DNA of 27,114 nt from JBAWXE01 sp037144255. Lineage in GTDB: Bacteria; Bacteroidota; Bacteroidia; Chitinophagales; Chitinophagaceae. Position 1 is the stretch's first letter. Every line of letters starts with the position of its first letter. Positions 7,831 to 14,292 of this stretch are shown here, piece by piece. Where the stretch lies: NCBI GenBank assembly GCA_037144255.1, contig JBAWXE010000030.1:1-27114 (forward strand), in the 5' to 3' direction. Below the pieces are notes generated by a model. It searched no databases, was not told the origin of the DNA, and saw nothing but the letters and a program-made list of their open reading frames with translations. A program made the position numbers and the translations under genes.

Positions 7831-8487
7831 TTAGTCCTGCTTCTTGTCTGCCGAATAGCCTGTTGGCGCTATCATAGAGCTTATCCATATTGGTATTAGC
7901 TTTTTCCTTTCCTGCATCATTTCATTGAATTGCTCCTTTGATAGGCCACCTATATTTTGGATAATAGGGTTTGCAACGAAAGGGAAAATGGTCAATGACA
8001 TCATATTCAACATAATGTGCAATGGATTTATAAGTGGTGTTTTATTTGCCATTGCTAATTCCATCATCTGCTTTTTCAAAAATGAATTTTGAAAATGTTG
8101 AGACATACCTGTTTTTGACATAAACTTTTTAGGGTCTGCCTTTATCTCGCTAATAATGAACAAAGGAATATCAGGATGAATAGTAAGCGTATCAATATAC
8201 CGCGATACCATTTTTTCAATCTTCTCATTCATCGTGGTTTGCTCATCATTGATTATCTCTACAATGCTTTGCATAAAGACCTGAAAGGTTTCTGTCATGA
8301 TGATATCAAACAGTTTTTCCTTACTTCTGAAATAGTAATTCAGCAATGCCAGATTCAGACCAGCCTCTTCTGCGATATCTCTGGTACGCGTGGCTGCATA
8401 GCCCTTCTGTGTAAACACCTTTCGTGCTGCTTCTTTGATCTTTTCTTCTGTAGAAAAGCTTTTTGCTATTTCAGGTATTGCTTTCAC
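7831..8487 (-). CDS. TetR/AcrR-family regulator of the efflux operon
   Basis: The 218-aa protein has an N-terminal TetR DNA-binding domain: I-K-E-A-A-R-K-V-F at 17-25, then the helix-turn-helix T-R-D-I-A-E-E-A-G-L-N-L-A-L-L-N-Y-Y-F at about 35-53, followed by a helical ligand-binding and dimerisation domain with Met-rich hydrophobic segments. It is first in the efflux operon, so it probably autoregulates and responds to a pump substrate. The start codon is GTG (8485-8487). No other good start exists without cutting into the DNA-binding domain. The promoter box lies only 4 nt upstream, so the mRNA may be almost leaderless. The ligand is unknown. Confidence 0.88.
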   Translation of the reverse strand: MKAIPEIAKSFSTEEKIKEAARKVFTQKGYAATRTRDIAEEAGLNLALLNYYFRSKEKLFDIIMTETFQVFMQSIVEIINDEQTTMNEKIEKMVSRYIDTLTIHPDIPLFIISEIKADPKKFMSKTGMSQHFQNSFLKKQMMELAMANKTPLINPLHIMLNMMSLTIFPFVANPIIQNIGGLSKEQFNEMMQERKKLIPIWISSMIAPTGYSADKKQD

Positions 8488-8491
8488 CAGA

Positions 8492-8524
8492 CAAAAATAG
8501 GACTAAGGATTCGATTTAAACAAA
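8492..8524 (-). promoter_or_regulatory. Promoter of the tetR-efflux operon
   Basis: Minus-strand TTTG (8521-8524), a 21-bp spacer and TATTTTTG (8492-8499) match the TTTG-N~20-TAnnTTTG consensus. The -7 box ends 4 nt before the GTG start of the TetR gene, so transcription would begin at or very near the start codon. No clear dyad for TetR was found here. Confidence 0.5.
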
Positions 8525-8568
8525 TTATTAAATCAAATGATTAATTTTTAACAAAATCCAGTTCAAAT

Positions 8569-8615
8569 TTTGAGAAACCAAAAGGTTTCATATAAATTTG
8601 CAACCTAAAGGTTTC
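8569..8615 (+). promoter_or_regulatory. Promoter with two overlapping ArsR-type operators (arsR operon 1)
   Basis: TTTG (8569-8572), a 20-bp spacer and TAAATTTG (8593-8600) form a consensus Bacteroidota promoter. Two dyads overlap it: GAAACC-AAAA-GGTTTC (8574-8589), inside the spacer, and GCAACC-TAAA-GGTTTC (8600-8615), beginning at the last G of the -7 box and covering the start site. Their starts are 26 bp apart. Binding of the ArsR product would block transcription, so negative autoregulation is likely. The leader to the ATG at 8623 would be only about 15-18 nt. Confidence 0.78.
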
Positions 8616-8622
8616 ATATACC

Positions 8623-8958
8623 ATGAGAAGAGATGTGTTTCAAGCGATAGCAGATCCAACAAGAAGAGAGATATTGAACATGGTTGCCTACAAATCATTG
8701 AATGTGAACTCTGTAGCAGAACATTTTGATGTAAGCCGCACAGCCATATATAAGCACATGAAAATATTAGCTGAATGCGGACTATTAGAGATGAAACAGA
8801 AAGGAAGGGAACGATACTGTGAAGCACATTTAGAAAAGCTGCACGAAGTATCAGACTGGGTAGAACAGTATAGAAAAATATGGTCGCAAAGGCTGGATAA
8901 CCTTGAAGAATATCTACAACAATTACAAACTAAAAATGAACTACATGACAAAAGTTAA
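8623..8958 (+). CDS. ArsR-family winged-helix repressor 1
   Basis: A 111-aa regulator opening with M-R-R-D-V-F-Q-A-I-A-D-P-T-R-R-E-I-L, the standard N-terminus of ArsR/SmtB proteins paired with SRPBCC genes. The recognition region is S-V-A-E-H-F-D-V-S-R-T-A-I-Y-K-H-M-K-I-L (about 30-50), followed by the wing K-Q-K-G-R-E-R-Y. The metal-binding Cys motif of ArsR (C-V-C) is absent, so it is not expected to sense metals by that route. It is the first gene of a four-gene operon and its stop lies 7 nt before the SRPBCC gene. Its paralogue is at 13082-13387. The inducer is unknown. Confidence 0.9.
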   Translation: MRRDVFQAIADPTRREILNMVAYKSLNVNSVAEHFDVSRTAIYKHMKILAECGLLEMKQKGRERYCEAHLEKLHEVSDWVEQYRKIWSQRLDNLEEYLQQLQTKNELHDKS

Positions 8959-8965
8959 TGAACTC

Positions 8966-9466
8966 ATGAAAGAAAATTCAGGTAAACAATTTGAAATTAC
9001 CCGTGTAATAAATGCACCGCGCGAATTGGTGTTTAAGGTCCTGACCCAAGCAGAACATCTGGTACATTGGTGGGGTCCTAAAGGATTTCCAATGGATGTT
9101 GCCAAAATAGATCTTCGCCCCGGGGGCATGTTCCATTATTGTATGAAATCTCCGGATGGATTTGAAATGTGGGGACGTTTTGTATATGAAGATATAATAG
9201 CTCCTGAGCGAATAGTATTTGTTAGTTCATTCTCAGATGCTGAGGGCAATATAACTCGTGCTCCTATGAGTGAAATTTGGCCATTAGAAGTACACAATAC
9301 AATGACCTTAACAGAGCATGAAGGTAAAACTACACTAACACTGCGTGGAGGACCTATCAATGCTACAGCTGAAGAACGCCAACTATTTGAAGACTCATTT
9401 GCTAATATGCAACAAGGTTTTGGTGGCACATTCGACCAATTGGATACATACTTAACTACACTGTAA
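8966..9466 (+). CDS. SRPBCC (AHSA1-type) domain protein
   Basis: About 166 aa with the START-like SRPBCC fold of the AHSA1 (activator of Hsp90 ATPase C-terminal) group: N-A-P-R-E-L-V-F-K-V-L-T-Q-A-E-H-L-V-H-W-W-G-P-K-G-F near the start, D-L-R-P-G-G-M-F-H-Y in the middle strands and a long C-terminal helix ending G-G-T-F-D-Q-L-D-T-Y-L. The fold makes a deep hydrophobic pocket for small ligands; the ligand here is unknown. The start is uncertain: ATG at 8966 gives the same short lead as the paralogue at 9485, while ATGs at 8936 and 8945 overlap the arsR end. It lies between arsR and a second SRPBCC gene, 18 nt before the latter. Confidence 0.85.
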   Translation: MKENSGKQFEITRVINAPRELVFKVLTQAEHLVHWWGPKGFPMDVAKIDLRPGGMFHYCMKSPDGFEMWGRFVYEDIIAPERIVFVSSFSDAEGNITRAPMSEIWPLEVHNTMTLTEHEGKTTLTLRGGPINATAEERQLFEDSFANMQQGFGGTFDQLDTYLTTL

Positions 9467-9484
9467 ATATTTAAAATCAATACA

Positions 9485-9922
9485 ATGGATAATAATAGAA
9501 AACTGACCATAAGCCGCATATTGAACGCTCCACGCGAGCTGGTGTGGCAAGTATTTACTGAACCAGAACATATAGCACTGTGGTGGGGACCCAACGGATT
9601 TACAAACACCATTGCTACTATGGATGTAAGACCAGGTGGAGTATGGGAGCTTGTAATGCACGGGCCAGATGGCACTGACTATAAGAACAAGAGTATCTAC
9701 AAGGAAATAGTAAAACCTGAACGTATTGTTTTTGACCATGTATCAGGTCCCAAATTCCAGACTACCATCACATTTACTGAGTTAGGTACTAAAACTGAAC
9801 TCAACTGGGAAATGCTTTTCGATACAATAGAAGAATTAGAACAAGTAGTCAAAGTATTTAAGGCTGATGAAGGCATGAAACAAAACATTGAAAAACTTGC
9901 AGTTTATCTTAGTAAAATGTAA
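9485..9922 (+). CDS. SRPBCC (AHSA1-type) domain protein
   Basis: A 145-aa paralogue of the preceding gene with the same opening pattern L-N-A-P-R-E-L-V-W-Q-V-F-T-E-P-E-H-I-A-L-W-W-G-P-N-G-F, then D-V-R-P-G-G-V-W-E-L, P-E-R-I-V-F-D-H and a C-terminal helix. It lacks the roughly 20-residue insertion present in the first protein. Such pairs usually arise by tandem duplication. It is co-transcribed with arsR 1 and precedes a DoxX-like gene by 42 nt. Ligand and reaction, if any, are unknown. Confidence 0.88.
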   Translation: MDNNRKLTISRILNAPRELVWQVFTEPEHIALWWGPNGFTNTIATMDVRPGGVWELVMHGPDGTDYKNKSIYKEIVKPERIVFDHVSGPKFQTTITFTELGTKTELNWEMLFDTIEELEQVVKVFKADEGMKQNIEKLAVYLSKM

Positions 9923-9964
9923 GTTCGTAATACAATAATTTCACACAATAAATAAAACCGTACA

Positions 9965-10339
9965 ATGAAAAAGACCAACATCATATACTGGATAATTACA
10001 GGAATATTTGCAGCCTTTATGTTGTTCTCTGCTATACCCGACATTATGTTATCTCCAGATGCAGTAAAATTCATGGCTCAATTAGGCTACCCTAATTATT
10101 TTACCGTCTTTATAGGAGTTGCAAAAGTGCTTGGCGCAATTGCCATTGTCATTCCTGGTTTCCCCAAGATAAAAGAATGGGCTTATGCCGGTTTGATGTT
10201 CGATCTGATAGGTGCTACCTATTCTGTAGGTTATAGCATGGGTGCCAAGAATGCCTTGCCGATGATCCTATTTGTAGCATTAGGTTTTGCTTCTTATATA
10301 TATCATCATAAAAGATTGAGTGCGAGCAATTCGAAATAG
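9965..10339 (+). CDS. DoxX-like family membrane protein
   Basis: A 124-aa integral membrane protein with four predicted TM helices (about 5-24, 45-64, 73-93 and 96-114). The pattern Y-W-I-I-T-G-I-F-A-A-F-M-L-F-S-A-I-P-D and the second-helix lead Y-F-T-V-F-I-G-V-A-K-V-L-G-A-I-A-I-V-I-P-G match the DoxX-like family (DoxX/SURF4-related), small quinone- or redox-linked membrane proteins often placed after ArsR and SRPBCC genes in this phylum. It is the last gene before a strong terminator. Its role with the SRPBCC proteins is not known. Confidence 0.85.
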   Translation: MKKTNIIYWIITGIFAAFMLFSAIPDIMLSPDAVKFMAQLGYPNYFTVFIGVAKVLGAIAIVIPGFPKIKEWAYAGLMFDLIGATYSVGYSMGAKNALPMILFVALGFASYIYHHKRLSASNSK

Positions 10340-10366
10340 AATAGCACATTGATATACTCTATTTAC

Positions 10367-10400
10367 AACAAAGCCTCTCCATTGAGAGGCTTTGTTTATT
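10367..10400 (+). terminator. Intrinsic terminator of arsR operon 1
   Basis: A perfect 13-bp stem with a 4-nt loop (CATT): the core is CAAAGCCTCTC paired with GAGAGGCTTTG, flanked by A-T pairs, with TTTATT after it. It lies 27 nt downstream of the DoxX-like stop. Confidence 0.85.
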
Positions 10401-10427
10401 ACCGAATGGCGTAAGAAACTAATTATT

Positions 10428-11021
10428 CTATTCTTTGAAATCCAAATTGGTTGGACGTTTTGACTTGCCTGTACTATCAATATTACCAGATGCTGTGGTA
10501 GGCACATCTTTACTTACCTCTTCGATCTTTAAACCATCAAACCATATTTGCCCGTTACCATCCATCAGTGCACCGAATGCTATGTTAGTAGCATCTTGCG
10601 AAACATCTAATACTATTTCGCATTTTGTCCAATCTTTTGTACCTATTATTGCCCTATTGAACATATTATCAAACGCAGTAGTTTTACGTTTACCATCGTA
10701 GTCTTTTCCATCTATTCGTAACCACAACCCTGCCCACAATTTTACCTCTTTAGCCTTCACATATCCACTTAGTCTTATTCTCTTCCCTCTATATTCTGTG
10801 GCGTCAAAATTTTGCATCAATGTTCCAAATCCTTTTATGTGTGGCTCTGTTGATTTTATCGTAGCTGCGTTGCCTCCTTTCATACCACTACCTGGGTCGG
10901 TACCCATGTCATAACTTTCCGGGCTACTACCTGCTCTTATCCATCCTTTGGGAATGTCATAAGACATTAATAAACATGACAATGAAACGAGGGCAATACA
11001 AGCGAGAAATATTTTTTTCAT
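10428..11021 (-). CDS. Exported beta-sandwich-like protein of unknown function
   Basis: About 197 aa from the ATG at 11019-11021; an in-frame start at 11069 would overlap a promoter-like box, so it was not used. The first 20 or so residues (M-K-K-I-F-L-A-C-I-A-L-V-S-L-S-C) are a signal peptide; the Cys at 16 is not in a good lipobox. The mature part has G-W-I-R-A-G-S-S-P-E-S-Y-D-M-G, G-F-G-T-L-M-Q-N-F-D-A, Y-R-G-K-R-I-R-L-S-G-Y-V-K, W-A-G-L-W-L-R-I-D-G, D-W-T-K-C-E-I-V-L-D-V and I-A-F-G-A-L-M-D-G-N-G-Q-I-W-F-D-G-L. I know this pattern as a domain also fused to AraC-type regulators; it resembles a jelly-roll ligand-binding fold. Ligand unknown. The C-terminal 20 residues are polar. Confidence 0.72.
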   Translation of the reverse strand: MKKIFLACIALVSLSCLLMSYDIPKGWIRAGSSPESYDMGTDPGSGMKGGNAATIKSTEPHIKGFGTLMQNFDATEYRGKRIRLSGYVKAKEVKLWAGLWLRIDGKDYDGKRKTTAFDNMFNRAIIGTKDWTKCEIVLDVSQDATNIAFGALMDGNGQIWFDGLKIEEVSKDVPTTASGNIDSTGKSKRPTNLDFKE

Positions 11022-11048
11022 AAGGGTATTTTTAGAAAGTGATCTATT

Positions 11049-11056
11049 CAAATATA
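11049..11056 (-). promoter_or_regulatory. Candidate -7 box for the exported protein gene
   Basis: Minus-strand TATATTTG fits TAnnTTTG and lies 27 nt upstream of the ATG at 11021. A TTTG (11072-11075) is only 15 bp upstream, closer than usual, so the match is partial. Confidence 0.38.
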
Positions 11057-11185
11057 CAGAAAACAACAATTCAAAAAGAATTCATTTATATCGTTAATGA
11101 CAGACAAATGACATAAGCTTATTGAAAATAATTTTATCTTCATATCAAACATTTCAATACATATAACATCAAATTAATCATTAGT

Positions 11186-12181
11186 ATGAAACGAATATTG
11201 CTTACTTTGTCTTTACTCTGCTTATGTATTGTATCTCATGCTCAAAAAATAAGATTTTCGGACACTACTAATAAATGGTGGATGAAACAATCTATTTGCT
11301 CTGTATTCAGTATGGGCAATACTCAATATGACTCTTCTATAACCTACTACTATTCAGGGCAGACCAGTATTAATGGGAAAATGTATTCTAATATACATAA
11401 GTCAGCCACCAGTGGCGTTACCGGTTATGTATTTGATGATACAGTTGCCAATAAAGTATTCTTCAGATATTACAACACAATAACTTCTTTACCCGATACC
11501 ATTGAACAATTGTTATATAATTACAACTGGCAATTGAATGATACAGTAAAGTATAGCACAAGTAATTCAAGGTCTATATGTTGGGTTACTAATGTAGACT
11601 CTGTACAGATATCCGGACTGTGGCATAAGAAGTGGGAATTTCATGGTATGGATAGTGGACTAAATATACCTGCACCTAACTGGGGAAATCAGATAGTATA
11701 CAATGTAGTAGAGGGTATCGGTTGTCTTAATGGATTTGATTATCCATTTGCACCTATTACAATCAGCAGTAGCCTATGCTCTATGACGGGGTCAACATCG
11801 GACGAGGTAAGATGTTTTGCTAACCATAGTACCCACCCGGTATTAGCAAATGGCATCATTACTTATGGTATTAACAGCAACAATATTTTTGACAACGCAA
11901 TGAATTGTTCCAGCACCGGCATAGCACCTGTATATACTAGAACACCTACTGTATCACCCAACCCTATCACATATTATAGTAAGATCGTTTTCCCACATTT
12001 TATAGAAAATGGAGAGTTGATCATATACAATATGCTGGGGCAGAAAACTGCGATAGTACCATTTACAGGTATGAATGAGATCACAATAGGCAACTATATT
12101 ACACAGGCTGGCATGTACTATTACCAGTTACGAGATCATGCTAGTTCCACGCATTATAGTGGAAAATTCATAGCTGAATAA
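11186..12181 (+). CDS. T9SS-exported protein with type A sorting domain
   Basis: A 331-aa protein with a Sec signal peptide (M-K-R-I-L-L-T-L-S-L-L-C-L-C, cleavage after S-H-A) and a C-terminal type A sorting domain of about 80 residues: V-S-P-N-P near 255, E-L-I-I-Y-N-M-L-G-Q-K, then G-M-Y-Y-Y-Q-L-R-D and G-K-F-I at the end. Such domains direct export through the Bacteroidota type IX secretion system and are cleaved on the way to the cell surface. The 230-residue middle part, rich in Ser, Thr, Asn, Tyr and Trp, is not recognised; strand-like sequences suggest a beta fold, with no catalytic motif seen. It is monocistronic and ends at a bidirectional terminator. Confidence 0.85.
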   Translation: MKRILLTLSLLCLCIVSHAQKIRFSDTTNKWWMKQSICSVFSMGNTQYDSSITYYYSGQTSINGKMYSNIHKSATSGVTGYVFDDTVANKVFFRYYNTITSLPDTIEQLLYNYNWQLNDTVKYSTSNSRSICWVTNVDSVQISGLWHKKWEFHGMDSGLNIPAPNWGNQIVYNVVEGIGCLNGFDYPFAPITISSSLCSMTGSTSDEVRCFANHSTHPVLANGIITYGINSNNIFDNAMNCSSTGIAPVYTRTPTVSPNPITYYSKIVFPHFIENGELIIYNMLGQKTAIVPFTGMNEITIGNYITQAGMYYYQLRDHASSTHYSGKFIAE

Positions 12182-12185
12182 TACT

Positions 12186-12225
12186 AAAAAAGGAAGGAGT
12201 TACATTTCTATAACTCCTTCCTTTT
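12186..12225. terminator. Bidirectional intrinsic terminator
   Basis: A perfect 15-bp stem (12188-12202 with 12211-12225; core GGAAGGAGTTA and TAACTCCTTCC) with an 8-nt loop. It serves the convergent genes ending at 12181 (plus) and 12245 (minus). The T run is six long on the minus strand and four on the plus strand, so it is stronger for the minus strand. Confidence 0.88.
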
Positions 12226-12244
12226 ACATACTTATTGTGTGCAA

Positions 12245-12508
12245 TTAGCCTATAACTATTACTTCAGGAATACTGATAACACCACCTGCTTCCATAGTCT
12301 TTTGCAGCTCAGGGTCTGCCATCATTTTTGTAATAACAGAAGGGTCTGCCATTTCCCATATCATGTATACATTGCCCGGGTCTCCTACTTTTTCGCCTAC
12401 GGCTATTTCTTTAATACCTGCGCCATCTCTTCTGGCTCTGTCTGAGTCAAATAAGGGTCTCCAGGTTGCATAGTCTTTTACTCTGTGATTTAAAATTACG
12501 GTGGCCAT
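12245..12508 (-). CDS. Small protein, probable dimeric alpha/beta-barrel fold
   Basis: An 87-aa protein starting M-A-T-V-I-L-N-H-R-V-K-D-Y-A-T-W-R-P-L-F-D-S-D, with a central N-V-Y-M-I-W-E-M-A-D-P strand-helix and ending I-P-E-V-I-V-I-G. This beta-alpha-beta-beta-alpha-beta pattern, with V-x-D-Y-x-x-W-x-x-x-F-D, is that of small ferredoxin-like (dimeric alpha/beta barrel) proteins, sometimes annotated as cyclases. No signal peptide. It follows the SRPBCC gene by 70 nt and ends at the shared terminator, so it is probably the third gene of arsR operon 2. The exact family and function are uncertain. Confidence 0.7.
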   Translation of the reverse strand: MATVILNHRVKDYATWRPLFDSDRARRDGAGIKEIAVGEKVGDPGNVYMIWEMADPSVITKMMADPELQKTMEAGGVISIPEVIVIG

Positions 12509-12578
12509 GTATTATATGTTTTCACTAACATACAGTAAATATGTTGATATCTCATAGAAAACATTTCCTACATCCAAC

Positions 12579-13070
12579 TTATTTAGCCAACAATTCCTCC
12601 AGATTATTAAGACCCATTGTAAAGCCACCTTCAAAGCCCATGGCTACTAGTTTACTCATATCTGCATCATTTTCGAAAGACAGTTCTACTATTATTTTAG
12701 TACCTGTTCCTATGCTTTGAAATTGAACATTCCATCTCATACTAGGGAAGTCCACATTCCTATTTCCCTGTTCATCACAAAAAGTACATAAGCCTATAAA
12801 ACATTTGAGTGTGTCTATCATTTCAATATCTAGGCGCGACCAAGATATTGCACCATCAGGGCCTTGCATACTATACAGCCATATACCCCCTACACGAAAA
12901 TCCATAGTTTTTGTTACTGCTTTCCATGGTCGGGGTGCCCACCACTGGTCTAGTAAATGACTCTCTGTCCATGCAGCCCATACTTTTGCAAGTGGCGAAT
13001 TGAATTCTCTTATTACTGTTATCTTTTTGTTGGGCAGATCTCTGGCGATCTGTGTTTTGTTGTTTTCCAT
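12579..13070 (-). CDS. SRPBCC (AHSA1-type) domain protein
   Basis: A 163-aa SRPBCC protein: I-T-V-I-R-E-F-N-S-P-L-A-K-V-W-A-A-W-T-E-S-H-L-L-D-Q-W-W-A-P at about 17-46, D-F-R-V-G-G-I-W-L-Y-S-M-Q-G-P-D-G at 77-93, and a C-terminal helix F-E-G-G-F-T-M-G-L-N-N-L-E-E-L-L. It is more distant from the two SRPBCC proteins at 8966-9922 than those are from each other (W-W-A-P instead of W-W-G-P, and no N-A-P-R-E-L). It lies 11 nt downstream of arsR 2, a typical arsR-SRPBCC pair. Ligand unknown. Confidence 0.86.
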   Translation of the reverse strand: MENNKTQIARDLPNKKITVIREFNSPLAKVWAAWTESHLLDQWWAPRPWKAVTKTMDFRVGGIWLYSMQGPDGAISWSRLDIEMIDTLKCFIGLCTFCDEQGNRNVDFPSMRWNVQFQSIGTGTKIIVELSFENDADMSKLVAMGFEGGFTMGLNNLEELLAK

Positions 13071-13081
13071 ATTTTGTTCAT

Positions 13082-13387
13082 TTAAAGGTTATCTAATAGA
13101 TTATCGAGCTGGTTAAATCTGTCTTCCCACATTTGGCGGAAAGGCTCCAGCCAGTCATTTACTTCTGCCAGTTTTTGAGGCTGTATGGTATAATAGTGAT
13201 TGCGGCCTTGTACATTCAGTTGCAGTAGTCCGCATTCTGTCAATATCTGTATATGCTTTGATATGGCTTGCCTGCTGATTTCAAAACTATCTGCCACAGC
13301 ATTGGGTGTCTGTGGGTTCTTGGCTATTAAGCCTATTATGTCTCTCCTTATGGGATCGGCTATGGCCTGAAATACATCTCTTCTCAT
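13082..13387 (-). CDS. ArsR-family winged-helix repressor 2
   Basis: About 101 aa, starting M-R-R-D-V-F-Q-A-I-A-D-P-I-R-R-D-I-I, nearly the same first 15 residues as ArsR 1. The helix-turn-helix is A-V-A-D-S-F-E-I-S-R-Q-A-I-S-K-H-I-Q-I-L and the wing V-Q-G-R-N-H-Y-Y. No C-V-C metal motif. An in-frame ATG 48 nt upstream (13435) would make the operator repeats part of the coding sequence, so the ATG at 13385-13387 is chosen. It heads the operon arsR-SRPBCC-small protein and is divergent from the AlkD-like gene. It probably represses itself through the tandem dyads just upstream. Confidence 0.9.
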   Translation of the reverse strand: MRRDVFQAIADPIRRDIIGLIAKNPQTPNAVADSFEISRQAISKHIQILTECGLLQLNVQGRNHYYTIQPQKLAEVNDWLEPFRQMWEDRFNQLDNLLDNL

Positions 13388-13405
13388 TGTTGTGATGGCA
13401 TATTT

Positions 13406-13452
13406 GCAACCATTCGATTGCAAATATATATGCAACCATTCGATTGCACAAA
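13406..13452 (-). promoter_or_regulatory. Promoter with two identical ArsR-type operators (arsR operon 2)
   Basis: On the minus strand TTTG (13449-13452), a 20-bp spacer and TATATTTG (13421-13428) form a consensus promoter. Two identical dyads GCAATC-GAAT-GGTTGC occupy 13432-13447 (inside the spacer) and 13406-13421 (from the last G of the -7 box over the start site), 26 bp apart; the flanking T and A make each an 18-bp direct repeat. The geometry equals that of arsR operon 1. The leader to the ATG would be about 27-29 nt. Confidence 0.8.
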
Positions 13453-13516
13453 TTTTTATAGGTCATTTTCTTAAATTGCTATCTATTCACCGCTTTTAAT
13501 ATAAACTATTGCACAT

Positions 13517-14227
13517 ATGACAGCTGCAGAAATACTCAAACAATTACAGGCACTAGGCCAGGAATCTTATAAAAAGGTGCTACTGAAACACGACATTAAA
13601 GAACCTGTGTATGGTGTAAAAATAGAGGAGCTGCAAAAGATACGTAAGAAGATAAAGAACGGCCACGAGCTGTCTCTAAAACTATACGATACCGGCATAT
13701 ACGATGCAATGTATCTGGCAGGACTAATAGCAGAGCCTGAGAAAATGACTGTAAAAGACCTGCAAAAATGGGCAGAGAATGCTACTGCACCTGTGCTGAG
13801 AGAATATACAGTAGCATGGGTAAGTGCCGAAAGCGGACATGGTATGAAGAAAGCCATGGAATGGATAAAAGACAAAGACGCTGATATAGTAAGCACCGGC
13901 TGGGCTACACTGGCCAATATAGTAGCCATAACAGATGATAGCGAACTGGATATACCCCTGCTAACTAAACTACTGAAGGAAGTAGCCAAGACCATAGACA
14001 AAAGTCCTAACAGAGTAAAACAAACCATGAATGCATTTGTGATAGCTGTAGGCACTTATGTAAAAGAACTAAACCCAGTGGCCAAACAAACAGGACTGGA
14101 TATAGGCAAAGTAAAAGTAGACATGGGCGATACTGCCTGCAAAGTACCCTACTCTGTAGAGTACATAGAAAAAGCAGAAAAGAAAAACACTATAGGAAAA
14201 AAGAAAAAATCAGCTAGGTGTTTGTAG
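13517..14227 (+). CDS. AlkD-like DNA alkylation repair protein
   Basis: A 236-aa protein of the AlkD/AlkC-type DNA-glycosylase-like family, built of HEAT-like helical repeats that cradle damaged DNA. The opening (A-E-I-L-K-Q-L-Q-A-L-G) and the segments Y-G-V-K-I-E-E-L-Q-K-I-R-K-K, L-R-E-Y-T-V-A-W-V-S-A-E-S and R-V-K-Q-T-M-N-A-F-V-I-A-V-G-T-Y fit the family, as does the ending G-D-T-A-C-K-V-P followed by a basic tail (K-K-K-K-S-A). In family members such proteins excise N3- or N7-alkyl purines; some Bacteroidota homologues are not tested. It is divergent from arsR 2 with about 130 nt between. No clear promoter was found. Confidence 0.82.
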   Translation: MTAAEILKQLQALGQESYKKVLLKHDIKEPVYGVKIEELQKIRKKIKNGHELSLKLYDTGIYDAMYLAGLIAEPEKMTVKDLQKWAENATAPVLREYTVAWVSAESGHGMKKAMEWIKDKDADIVSTGWATLANIVAITDDSELDIPLLTKLLKEVAKTIDKSPNRVKQTMNAFVIAVGTYVKELNPVAKQTGLDIGKVKVDMGDTACKVPYSVEYIEKAEKKNTIGKKKKSARCL

Positions 14228-14235
14228 AGGCAAAT

Positions 14236-14259
14236 AAGCCCCACACCTCTGTTGAGCTT
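14236..14259 (-). terminator. Terminator-like 24-nt repeat, copy A
   Basis: One of three related 24-nt sequences (others at 15253 and 16230). On the minus strand AAGCTCAACA can pair with TGTGGGGCTT, with one mismatch and one wobble, followed by ATTTG. It lies 33 nt past the stop of the gene at 14293-15195. It is the weakest copy, with a broken T tail. Confidence 0.45.
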
Positions 14260-14292
14260 AACTATACGTATTGAAGGGGAATATTATAAAAG

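Noticed and set aside
8623..8958. ArsR 1 as an arsenic or metal sensor
   Set aside because: The C-V-C metal motif is missing and the neighbouring genes are SRPBCC and DoxX-like, with no metal transport or arsenate reductase.
9136..9675. Long open frame antisense to the two SRPBCC genes (179 codons, minus strand)
   Set aside because: The plus strand clearly encodes two SRPBCC proteins; the antisense frame is Ser/Pro-rich without a recognisable fold and spans two genes.
12186..12225. The long perfect hairpin as an insertion-element end or repeat
   Set aside because: It lies between two convergent stops with T runs on both sides and fits a bidirectional terminator fully.
13388..13435. N-terminal extension of ArsR 2 from an upstream ATG
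   Set aside because: It would translate the operator repeats and -7 box; the paralogue starts exactly at M-R-R-D.
13405..13448. The two 18-bp direct repeats as the beginning of a CRISPR array
   Set aside because: Only two copies with an 8-bp gap, at a promoter, and no cas genes nearby.
13567..14055. Open frame of 162 codons antisense to the AlkD-like gene
   Set aside because: It mirrors an uninterrupted coding region with conserved family residues and has no own promoter or family match.
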